NCBI GenBank assembly: GCA_021613335.1
Contig: JAJTWR010000356.1
Span: 280,001-344,000, forward strand
Direction: 5' to 3'
Source of the DNA: Whitmania pigra
Lineage: Eukaryota; Annelida; Clitellata; Hirudinida; Haemopidae
DNA length: 64,000 bases
Shown here: positions 54,374-64,000 of the stretch, piece after piece
Layout of the letters: each line of letters opens with the position of its first letter
How positions within the stretch are numbered: the first letter of the stretch is position 1
Program-made: the position numbers and the translations under genes
Notes under the pieces: generated by a model
Seen by the model: the letters and a program-made list of their open reading frames with translations, nothing else
The model's database searches: none
What the model was told of the DNA's origin: nothing

Positions 54374-57300
54374 CTAATCTGCTTTGCTTTCGTTGGACTT
54401 CTTCAACTGTGAAAAGTGTCCTCCTTCCATCATCCTGGATTCTTGAATCACTTCATCAAATTTGCTCCACTTGCTCTGTCATATGAAACATAAATGGGAA
54501 TGAGTTGAGAGATGATAATTTTATGTAGTTCATGAAAACGTCTCAAATGTCAATTCCAATATTGCTCAAGAAGTTATTTTAAAACAGACATTATTAATTT
54601 CACCTTTCACTAATGAAATTAAATCAATATAAAAATGTCCACTCCTACCTTCGCCCAGAAGATCATGAAGATCAAACACATGAGGATGCAGACCGAAACG
54701 ACAAGATTTACAGACGTCATCACCACGTTGACATAAGAGTTCTTAGGTCCTTTCTCCTGGTCAGCGCTGTCGTCAGAAACAAGTCCAACTCTTTCTGAAA
54801 AGAGAAAGCAATTATCTAATTTTCAATATTTATGCTCTTATTCAGTTATAATGTGACGTCCAACATTAACAGTTTCAATTAATTAAGCACCAAATTTCTT
54901 AATTTAATTATCTCCAGTCTACTGTTGGCAATAGTTAAAATAATTCAACAAAATAATTTACCATTTGTACTTTGACATTCAAATTTGACTTACGCTGAAT
55001 CTTCGGTGCTCTGCCATCGTCGGTACAGAAGTTGTTCATGCACGACGCACCATCTCTACAACTGGTTCCTTCTAATGCTCGCATCAGGGGAAGAGATCTT
55101 GTGTCGTTGCCAGACAGGTCTCTGCAGGTGATGACTTCACACATTCTGTCTGTACTTTCCGGCTACAAGTAAAATGTATTTCAGTCAGTTAGATACAAAC
55201 CAGCCCGATATGATTTTACAAGTAATTTTAAGAATAAACATAATTAACAAACGATAACACTAATGCAAAATATAACTTCCTATTTCTGTGCATCAACGAT
55301 GTGAAAGCTATGCAATGATGATGTCTAAGTTGAAAACCTCACAGCACCTTGAACGAAACATATTTTTACCCATTCAAAAGTGTATCCTCTACCAAAAACC
55401 AGTTGACACTGCGTGTTGAGGCAAAAAATCTCTCCAGGATGGTATCCTACGAATGGGTTTTTCCAATTCACATAGCCTGCATCCACTTCTGCATTCAAAC
55501 ATTTTTTTCCGCGGCTGTATTTGTAAAAGTAATTGGAAATATTAATTAATATTCTGATTTAATAAATTAAATGTTTTTAAATAAAAGGAGCTTCCATAAT
55601 TTCTCCGTTCAAATTTTAAGTTTTATATGATCGTGATTTATTATTTTATTTTACTCAACAAAGAACAAAATAAGTTACTTTTCTTCCAGAACTTTCTTTA
55701 AATACTCAGAAACACATGAAGAAAAACGTTCGGAGTTATTCAGGTTTGGAAAAGTTTGATTCTCACTCATGATGAAGCCATCAGATTCATGGCATGTATT
55801 TTCGTTGCCATCGAAGCCAATTCCAATGCTAGATATTGAGAAAGCTTTTTTTATTACTAATATAATAATAACTTAATAAATGGATAACATTAATTTATGT
55901 GTTTAAGAAGACTTAAGACAGTTTAAGACTGGTGTGATAAACCAATCCACAATTAATAAATGAACTATTCCAGTTATATAATATTATTATAATTATTATA
56001 GTTTACCAGCATTGCCATCAGCATCGTCTTTAATAATCACCATTATTGCCATCATCATGTGAACGACCACGATCCATACAAACCATATTCACCTAAAATT
56101 ATTTCCTCAGCAAGTAATAATCGCAAACCCACCTTAAAGCCACGTGCTTTGACAAAACATTTGAGGACAAATGGAACTCTTCATCAGTTAAGATAATAAA
56201 TCCCGGAGAGCAAAGATCTTGTGACGATGAAACTCCTCTGACCATTTTGCCTTCGGACAATATTTGGTACCTGAAAAAAATACACGCAAAAAATATGGAC
56301 CACCGATTTGATTGATGACTTTGTAATCGATCTGAACAAAATAAATTTTTTTGCAAGATGATATGGAATTTTCATTGCAATAACCTGGTTAACACTACTC
56401 CAACAGATTTCCCTTCCTCATTGTCCTGTACTTCCAACATTGCACTCTGATATTTCTTAAGGGCCGCATCACCATCTATTACGCCTGGTCCTAGCTTTGA
56501 AGTTTCAATGAATTCGGATTCTTCTGACGTCTGGAAAAAAAAATGTCATAAAATTTATGTGAAAGTAAACTTAATTAAAATTATTGAATTTAACAAAAAC
56601 TCATTGTCGTTGGATAAGTTGGAATTGATCGATCGATAGAATTGTTCTTAATTAAACTTGTATTTATTTGAAAAGCTTGAAATATTGAAACTTACCATTG
56701 CAACAGTTGTCTTGACAACATTCAAAGCAACATTTAAACCTTTTGACTTGATGTTTTTAAAGCTGCTAGCTGTCTAAATAAACGTAAGTAACATTTATAA
56801 AACAATTATAAAATATTAGAGATTCATGGTGAAACATGATGGCATCTTATTCAACGAAGTAATTAGCTTATAAGTTGCAAATTTGTCAACATACTTTATT
56901 TCCAACATTCCACAGGTAAAAGTGTAATTTATGTGAAGCATTTCCAACATTTTCCGAAGAAAAGTCTTTTTCCAGAAGAAGTGCGCTGGAAGGTTGTTAA
57001 ATGTGCAATTAGAAAAATATTCAAAGAAATGTCTCAGAAACTTAAACTTATCAAGGCAACTCACTTTTCAAACATGGAATAGTCTCCCATAACAGACATC
57101 AGGATCACAATATCAACTGGCATTCATAAGATTTAATATTATATTTCATATTTGTATATATATATATATATTCTATTAGTATTATATTCAAGATATTATT
57201 TTTATGGTTGTCCAGAAGCTTACCGTCATCTTTTCGAAATGGGAATTGCGTGACATCAAAAATCAGGTGAGTCATTCTGTTAATGTTGAGTTGTTCTGGA

Positions 57301-59269
57301 TCTTCAAAACCTGATTCCTTTCTCTCCAAGGAATCGTGCAAATACATTTCATGAGGCTCGAGTGCAAATGTTTTGTTGCCAATGTTGTACATGAATACCT
57401 GTTGTTGCATAGTTAATAGTCATAAATATTTTAATTTATTACAGTTATCAAATTTTAATTTATAATAGTTATAAATAAGATTAAGAAATATGTCTTTTTA
57501 TTTACAGGCCTCGAGGGAAAGTTGATTTTTCTGGTATTTTAAATAATCATTATTACCGGTGTTTTAAATAATAAATTTAAATTAGCTCACTACAAGTCTT
57601 CTCGGAAAACCATCGATTAATTTGGTTACTATGTAACCATTAAAATTCATAATAACTGCTTCATCTCCGGTGTCCAATCCTCTGAAACGTTCGACAACCT
57701 AAAATAAAATAAAAGAAAAAAAACAATAAGATGTTTAATATTATTATTTTTTTTTTAAACGTGCTGGAAAATTTATTTCATCCTTATTATTTATTTCTAT
57801 AAATGGCCAACATGCCCCTGAAAATTTTGTCCTTTTCATCGAGTTAGGCTGAGGGCATTAACAAAATACTACTACTGCTGGTACCATATGGCGCTATGTA
57901 AATTAATATTATTTACAGTTGTACATTAAAACAAAACTAACATCATCTTTGCTGAGTTTCCAAACTGCCCCATGCCCGAAGAGATGGATTGATTCCACTG
58001 GAACCACAGTCTCTGGAACCTCTTTCATGAGTTGCATCAAATATTTGTTGCCTCCGTGGACATGCTTGAAATGGAAGAGATAAGGCAGTTTGTAATTCAC
58101 TCTTGGGTCGAGATATTCAAAAGAGGGTACAGCTGAAGATATAAATAAGTAATTAAATAAATGCGAACAATTTGTTTTCAACCATTTCTACTACTATTTG
58201 TTTAAAATTATATGTAAATATCGTTATCGCAGTCTTAATATTCAAAGTTCAATTTTACAAGCATTTAGAATTCTACAATATTTGGGAAGGAGCACTAGTT
58301 AAATAGTTAAATAAATTCACCACTGGCGATATAAACGACGTTAAAATAATAATAATAATAATAATATTTCAAAGTAAAGTTACGCGATGGGAATTTGAGA
58401 GGTCCCCGTTCGTTAAATCGATTCATCCATGATGGTTGATTCATTCTGTCCTTATCAAGCTGTAAAATATTTGTGGTTTTACATTTCAAACGTTTATCAA
58501 GTGACATCGCAGTCATCGTCATTGAATCGTTACTAACGGGGCTGGTGGGTTGTGATCTTGAAGGACCATCGAGTTGTTGACCTTGTCCAAAGTTTCCTGG
58601 ATCCACAAGTTCTTCAGGGTTCGCATCTTTACTTGGCATTTCTTGGTCCTTTGGCTGTTTGAATTTATCTAGCTAATATCGTCGTCATCATCACCATCAT
58701 CATCATCATCATCGAATGATACCAACCAGGGGAGATTTCGTGAGGTTTGCCGGTTTTGAAGAGGGACTGGTGTTAGGCAGGGTAGAGTTCTGGGCTAATT
58801 CTGGCCAATCCTCTTTCAACACCGTTTCATCATTCAGGTCCTAATACGGAAACGTTTTAAACTTTATTAAATATGATCGTTATCATAATCATCATTATCG
58901 AAACATTACTGAGTGAGTTATCATCATCATCAAACATGATTACTTTAACCGAGTCATCATCAAAACTTAATAACTAACCTAGTTATCAACATGAAACAGG
59001 ATTACTAACCGAGGTAACATCATCATCCTCAAGAGAGTCAATCACAAGTTTCTGTCCATCCACAATTTCCTCTCGATATACGGAAGGATTCGATATGAGC
59101 CTGGCTCTTCCATCATCATCACCACCACCAATCTGTAAATAATAAATTCATCGTAAACTTTTTCATTCAAAATCAAAAAGACGCTGACCTTTTGCGCATC
59201 ACAATCGATGACAGATTTGGAAAACGAGCAGGAGACAAGCAGGAGAAGCCACTGGATTCGTTCCATCAT
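54374..59269 (-). CDS. Transmembrane M12B (ADAM/ADAMTS-like) protein with a destroyed zinc site
   Basis: Seventeen exons, minus strand: 59269-59189, 59132-59010, 58840-58727, 58654-58384, 58132-57942, 57698-57594, 57398-57224, 57116-57065, 56985-56895, 56773-56696, 56530-56385, 56270-56133, 55828-55679, 55514-55370, 55162-54994, 54794-54649, 54475-54374. Total 2277 nt, 758 aa, in frame. A signal peptide (IQWLLLLVSCSF) is followed by an acidic/Ser-rich stretch, a propeptide-like region (LPYLFHFKH, AVIMNFNGYIV), and a reprolysin-like domain from VDIVILMSVMGDY. In place of HExxHxxGxxH-D it reads SKHVALSIGIGFDG across 56133/55828: all three zinc His and the Glu are gone, yet the framework (GNENTCHESDGFIM, FSSCVSEYL) is kept. 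An ADAMTS-like Cys-rich part (NTQCQLVFG, LEGTSC), a TM helix (VCILMCLIFMIFW) and a short tail end it. Probably a non-enzymatic surface protein. Confidence 0.85.
57830..57910 (+). repeat. SINE tail fragment
   Basis: Contains ccatatggcgctatgtaaat, matching the tail motif of the SINE at 30988-31180. It lies in an intron of the M12B-like gene. Confidence 0.4.
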
Positions 59270-59733
59270 TAAAATTCAAAATTCAAAACTTTAACTTTAA
59301 TAAAATGGCAAATATATTTGCAACACTTCAACTATAAACATCGAACAAGAGCTACAACAACTTGCCAACTTTTCTCGACTGCAAACAGTCTTCTCTGGCC
59401 GCTGTTTAAGCATTTTCGGAGGTCCAGATGTTGCAATTAAGTGCTGTTTAATCAATAATTTCTTAAATTAAAATTTCACTATTTGGAATCGATTTCAATT
59501 TCTAACAACCAACCTTGAATCGCTTTCACGCGTTCCTCATGTCTCAACATAGCTGCAATCTTAATAAACCTTCATACCAATTATACTATACTAATTTTAT
59601 ATTGTTTATTTATTATTTATATAATTACTTTTTCTTACATAATATTTGCTTTTTATGAAAATAATATTTATAAATTTATTTATTTTAAATTTACAAGTGT
59701 GTTGTAAATTGTAGTCCGTTGATCATCATCATT
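59270..59733. other. 5' flank of the M12B-like gene
   Basis: AT-rich, no exon seen. The promoter of the minus-strand M12B-like gene should lie here; foldback element B is inserted about 465 bp upstream of its start codon. Confidence 0.45.
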
Positions 59734-60715
59734 GGCACCCCGTCATAACAGCCCGGCGACAGAATAGCCCCGACAAAACAGCCCCGACAAAACCGCCCCG
59801 ACAAAACAGCCCCGTCAAAACAGCCCGGCGTCAAAATAGCCCAGGACGGGAAAATCCCGTCAAAATGGCCCCGCCAAAATAGCCCCGACAAAATAGCCCG
59901 GCGACAAAATAGCCCCGTCAAAACAGCCCTGTCACCAGGGTCGGACTGGCTTAAAAAACCGGCCCGGGAACTTTTATTTAACTCCTACTTTGATCAACTT
60001 AAACATAAGAAACACTAGAGTCTAAAATTTCTATCCACTATTAACTATTATAACAGCTTTTTCATCGTTTCACTAGTCGATGCTAAAACATCAATGATTT
60101 CATTGTTATTGATTCTTGGAAAAGAGTCTTTCTCACAAGACATCAGCATGAATGATCGTAGAATTGACTGGTTCAGAAAATTTCTTAATCTGTTCAAAAC
60201 GTATTTCAATTTTGAAAACGACCCCTCACAAGCAACTTGTGATCAGGATAATGTCAACACAAATTTGTAAGCCAGATACAAATTTGAATAAGCAAGACTA
60301 TGCAAATTAAACTTCTGGAGAACAATAATAACAACAAACAATACTCAAAACGATCAAAGCATTCAAGCCACTAATTTCGAATTAAATTTTGATTCAGTTT
60401 CACAACATTTTTAAAAAATACTTTGACATGGAGTTATCATGGGGCTATTTTGACGGGGCTATTATGTCGCCGAGCTATTTTGTCGCCGGGTTGTTTTGTC
60501 CTGGGCTATGTTGTCGCCGGGCTATTTTGTCGGGGCTATTTTGACGGGATTTTTCTGTCCTGGGCTATTTTGACGCCGGGCTGTTTCGACGGGGCTGTTT
60601 TGTCGGGGCGGTTTTGTCGGGGCTATTTTGTCTTGAGCTATTTTGACGCCGTGCTATTTTGACGGGGCTGTTTTGTCGGGGCTATTCTGTCGCCGGGCTG
60701 TTATGACGGGTCACC
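59734..60715. mobile_element. Foldback element B with GC-rich inverted tandem arms
   Basis: Same structure and termini as element A. A 10-bp direct repeat, catcatcatt, abuts both ends (59724-59733, 60716-60725). The AT-rich core differs from copy A at only a few positions, whereas the tandem arms differ in unit number and order. So the copies are recent and their arms rearrange faster than the core. Confidence 0.85.
60050..60245 (-). pseudogene. hAT transposase C-terminal fragment, copy B
   Basis: The same minus-strand hAT dimerisation region as in copy A (ACEGSFSKLKYVLNRLR to NEIIDVLAS), with the same upstream in-frame TGA. The shared defect shows that the fragment was already dead before the foldback element moved. 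Confidence 0.75.
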
Positions 60716-60825
60716 CATCATCATTATAATCACAGAGCTGTTATTTTTCGATCTTGTTTCCAACATCGGTTGCACTCACTCTTGCTCGAAAATCTATAAT
60801 TATTTCTCTTCTGAAGTTGTTCAGA

Positions 60826-61061
60826 ACTTAATAACTTATAACTCCATAACTTAATAACTTACAAGTCTATGACTTAATAACTTATAAATTCATAACTTAG
60901 TAACTTATAAGTTCATAACTTAATAACTTATAAATTCATAACTTAATAACTTGTAAGTTCGTAACTTAATAACTTATAAGTCCATAACTTAATAACTTAT
61001 AAGTCCATAACTTAATAACTTATAAGTCCATAACTTAATAACTTGTAAGTCCACAACTTAA
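60826..61061. repeat. 23-bp minisatellite
   Basis: About ten imperfect copies of cataacttaataacttataagtc. Several central copies (60970-61035) are identical, so recent expansion is likely. It lies between foldback B and two minus-strand candidate exons. Confidence 0.92.
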
Positions 61062-61092
61062 CTCTGGAAAAATTTTTATTTTACTTTGTTAC

Positions 61093-61167
61093 CTGTGCCC
61101 GCGCGATATTGAAATGTTCAAGACCTGCTTGTCCGTCATACTTTGTCAACAGATCAACAGCATATAA
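61093..61167 (-). CDS. Candidate minus-strand exon, unidentified (25 codons)
   Basis: Exactly 75 nt between a good acceptor (ATTGTGCAG) and donor (CAG/GTAACA) on the minus strand. The peptide LYAVDLLTKYDGQAGLEHFN continues to IARAQ and has ordinary globular composition and locally high GC. It is in phase with the candidate exon at 61289-61255, 87 bp upstream. The family is not recognised and no continuing exon is visible to the left, where a minisatellite and foldback B lie. Confidence 0.5.
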
Positions 61168-61254
61168 CTGCACAATTTAGAGATATCATTATCTGTGACA
61201 TGGAACATTTTTATAATTACATTGAATCTTAAATGCTTTTTGAACTCCAAGAAC

Positions 61255-61289
61255 CTGAAAGTCAGTTTCTGGCACGAACCAGATGAATG
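61255..61289 (-). CDS. Candidate minus-strand exon, unidentified (short)
   Basis: Minus-strand open stretch (FIWFVPETDFQ) after an AAAG acceptor and ending at CAG/GTTCTT. It leaves phase 0, matching the next candidate exon at 61167. Upstream exons are not visible. Confidence 0.4.
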
Positions 61290-61302
61290 CTTTATGTAGA
61301 AA

Positions 61303-61565
61303 TGATTTAATTAAAATATGTTTTCTGAGTTAATTTATTTAAGTATGCTAACGCCTAATGCTACAAGCATAAATATTATTCATCAGAACCTTCGATTATA
61401 TTCAACTTTGATTCAAATTCAACAGAATTTGTTTGTCAAACAAAATATGTTTGTAGTCGATCGAAATGCATTAAATTAATGTAAATTAATGCATCAATTC
61501 GATGCATTGACTTCTTTATGGGAATGTTTATTTTATTTTAAAATGTGCAAAAATGGCATGAAATG
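61303..61565. repeat. Dispersed repeat, copy 2
   Basis: Same orientation and block order as 49479-49830. Here it lies 3' of DEG/ENaC 3 rather than 5' of a channel gene. Confidence 0.6.
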
Positions 61566-61683
61566 CCATTTCATTTATTGTATTTTCATTTAAAACACAG
61601 TTTGGTTCTTCACTGAGTCAACTGAAAAATAACTATTAAGCTGACAACAAATGTTTTGAATAGCAAAGCTATCTCCAGCTGCT

Positions 61684-63706
61684 CTAAAAACGTGTCTGAG
61701 GTTCAAAAAATTCATCAGCAACTTTTTGACTTTCCAAGTGCTTCCTTCTCCTGCCGGATGCTCGTGGAAAGAGGAGCATTCCTAACAAGTCGATCAGCAA
61801 TTCGAAAAACTCCATGACTGTCAGAATGGAGAATCCTACGTACAAACCCAGTGCTCCTCCAATGTCGGAGATGAATTTATAAATCTTAAAATTATATAAA
61901 ATTATAATTAAAATATTATAAATTTATATATCCTGGGTTATTTTAGGGCGATTAAAATATTAGTAGAGCGATTAAAAAGTCTCTTCCTAGTGCATCGTAG
62001 CCATATACATAAGGAACTCAAAAGATATTTTAAATGCCGGTAAAAACAAACGAAAAATTCAAAATGGTTTCACTTCATAACTCGGTTGTTCTCCGATCGT
62101 CAAAGAGTCAAAATCCTGAAAGTAAACGAGAAACATTCCTCCATTCCTCGTTTTACTGATGAATTCATTTTTCATCCAGTTCATTTGGGAACTGTTGCTG
62201 ACCATTTGCTTCGAAATTTACAAATAAAATGTTATTTTATGGAGAGGCTGTAAATATGTTGATTACATTTGATTTTTAATTAAGATTGATTGAGTTAATC
62301 ATAAAGCATAACTTAATGTCTTGAGATGAATTTGTAGCGACATTGAGTTAATCATAAAGCATAACTTAATGTCTTTGAGGTGAATTTGTAGCGACATGAG
62401 TTTATAATGATGTAATCTGGATTTCCAGTTCTGAAACTTGCCTTAAATTTGATTGATGGCCACAATTCGGAACTGATTATTGATTTGAAAGTCATTTGCC
62501 TGCACAATCAGGAAATCTCTGTTAAGTTACACTAAAATAAATGCTTATTCTAGACATTCTATATAATAAATAAATGAACTTACTAAAATTAAAAAATGCA
62601 AAAAAATCCAAAAATCAATAAATTCTTTAATTAACGTTTATAAAAACCTGCATGTTTCAGGACATTTGTACATGCAATCGATTCTTTCCTCTTCGTAGTC
62701 ATCCCATACCGAACGAATGCATTGGACTAAGGCAGGTAAAAGTAATAAATACCCTATCTATTATTTCGTTCAACTTAATCAAATAATGTATTTGTTAACT
62801 ACAAAACTTAGTCGTTAGAATTAATGGTTGATTAGTAAATTTATTTTTAACTTTCAAACTGAAACCTTTGTCGCTTGCGATGGCGGAACATGGAAAATGT
62901 AACTTCTCCACTTGGAATGGAAACTTGATATCCGTACATCCGCATCGATCCATCATGATTTCATGAAGACAGGTGTAAATGCAGTCCTTCATGAAAATAT
63001 AAATAAACTGACATTCAGTGAATTTAAATGTAATCATTTCACTCAAGAATTTAAATCGTAGAAATAAAAATTAAAAGTTATTACTGACCTTTTTCCTATA
63101 AGTGACATTGTAGAGTTTTTGGTACATTGTCTTTGAAGTCGTATTCTGCTTTGGATCTGTACAGTTGTCGTACTGACCATTTAATTTTTCATATATTTCC
63201 TAAAAATATGTATTTTTAGAAAATCTTTATTATTTAAGTATCCTTCATAGTACAAAAAGGTAATCGGTTAATTTATATCTTCAAATATGTTTACAAAACA
63301 AACAACATAATAACGGTTATCCTAACGGTGGTGATGCCAATGTGAGTTCGAAAACCAGATGAGACCAGTATACCCTCATCCTCAGGGTAGGGCATGCGAC
63401 TAGGGTCATGTACCACCACTCTCAGGCCGGCAGATTGGGTCAATTCTCCGATGTACTCAGATTGATCCGAATTGAAAGTGATGCTCAGTCCTATGGAGAA
63501 TAAGAGAACATATGAGTTGGATAATATATGCAGAGATAATAATCATATTAATTAATTATTATTAGTTAATTATTATTAATTATATATTACACATTATTAT
63601 TACGTTACCATGATCAGGGCCAGTGTAATGACTTCTGAGTGGTTTCCCTTCATGAACAACGGAGTTGAAAATGTAACAAATGCCGTAGTAATTTATTTTA
63701 AGTACT
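61684..63706 (-). CDS. DEG/ENaC-family sodium channel 3 (3' part; 5' exons outside window)
   Basis: Nine exons on the minus strand: 63706-63609, 63490-63327, 63199-63089, 62986-62866, 62726-62648, 62499-62442, 62208-62074, 61884-61684 (stop), with the N terminus and TM1 beyond the right edge. The list is eight exons; a ninth or more must lie outside. Motifs: YYGICYIFNS, SAGLRVVVHDPSRMPYPEDE, DCIYTCLHEIMMDRCGC, CPETC, WPSIKFK and TM2 (GGALGLYVGFSILTVMEFFE) with the G-x-S filter. Exon lengths 164, 111, 121, 79, 58 and 135 equal those of channel 2. The intron after 62442 starts with GC (GCAAGT), not GT; the exact 58-nt exon length in all three channels supports this junction. Confidence 0.88.
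62440..62441 (-). other. Non-canonical GC 5' splice site
   Basis: On the minus strand the exon ends TTTAAG and the intron starts GCAAGT. GC-AG introns use the U2 spliceosome and usually have an otherwise strong consensus, as here. Confidence 0.75.
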
Positions 63707-64000
63707 CTGAACATTCTTGTTAATGTAAAATAAAAGTAATATTAAAATAATTTATGTTAATGTAGAATTAAGTAATTTTTAAACAACTTATGTTATTGTA
63801 AAATTAAGTAATGTTAAAATAATTTATGTTAATGTATTATTATTTTACAATAGATGAATTGTGCGAGAAAACCTCAATTTATAAAAAAAATCAATTTAGA
63901 AAGGAAAAATTAATTTCAAATTAATTAATAAAACGATTTGAAGTCATTAATTATTTTAATGTTAATTATAAGTATTGTAATAAATTATTTATTGTTAGTC
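63707..64000. other. AT-rich end of window, intron of DEG/ENaC 3
   Basis: No exon recognised. It contains short repeats of taaaataatttatgttaatgt (three imperfect copies, about 63740-63840). Confidence 0.5.

Noticed and set aside
54613..54798. 61-codon plus-strand ORF
   Set aside because: Antisense of the TM exon of the M12B-like gene, which has splice sites, phase and a hydrophobic helix.
59691..60662. ORFs rich in Cys, Phe and Gly in the foldback arms, resembling a repeat protein
   Set aside because: They arise from tandem GC-rich units of a transposon present in two copies and lack any other gene feature.

Overview
This window is metazoan nuclear DNA. It is very AT-rich, dense in ATT/AAT microsatellites, and its genes are split into many short exons by GT-AG introns of roughly 75-500 bp (a few of several kb). 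The gene content (SUEL-lectin/CUB-like/sushi membrane protein, DEG/ENaC channels, a DPP4/DPP6-family protein, M12B metalloprotease-like and ShK-type proteins) suggests a protostome invertebrate, possibly an arthropod. That placement is inference and is weak. All gene models below were built by hand from reading frame, splice sites and intron phase; the four complete models (658, 862, 581 and 758 aa) keep frame throughout.

Layout: (1) 1050-16699, + strand: 3' part of a single-pass membrane protein gene with a SUEL lectin domain, a CUB-like region, a sushi domain, a TM segment and a long tail. Its first visible intron holds a decayed hAT transposon, and an 8-kb intron holds a G-rich minisatellite and a possible signal-peptide exon. 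(2) 16700-19581: mostly intergenic, with unidentified minus-strand coding candidates. (3) 19582-25460, +: DEG/ENaC channel 1, 13 exons. (4) 27231-38553, +: an 862-aa type II membrane protein of the dipeptidyl-peptidase 4/6/10 family that lacks the catalytic Ser and His; its introns hold a tRNA-derived SINE and decayed LTR-retrotransposon pieces. (5) 39925-49428, -: DEG/ENaC channel 2, 12 exons, with a nearly intact LINE (42.4-47.2 kb) sitting antisense in one intron beside a 0.9-kb TAA array. (6) 52665-53972, +: an ShK/PLAC-like cysteine-rich gene with an apparent frameshift. (7) 54374-59269, -: a 758-aa M12B (ADAM/ADAMTS-like) transmembrane protein whose zinc-binding motif is destroyed, convergent with (6). 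(8) 61684-63706, -: 3' part of DEG/ENaC channel 3, including a GC-AG intron.

Mobile DNA: two nearly identical ~1-kb foldback elements (50291-51332, 59734-60715) have GC-rich inverted arms made of tandem ~16-bp units, are flanked by 8- and 10-bp direct repeats, and carry in their core the C-terminal end of a hAT transposase on the minus strand. A LINE with an RRM-type ORF1, a TAATG stop/start junction and a reverse transcriptase plus restriction-like endonuclease ORF lies against TAA repeats.

Functional reading: three related sodium-channel-type genes flank a catalytically dead DPP-like protein, a class known in vertebrates as ion-channel auxiliary subunits, and a catalytically dead metalloprotease. 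Shared exon lengths show that the channels arose by duplication. Whether the neighbours work together cannot be told from sequence.
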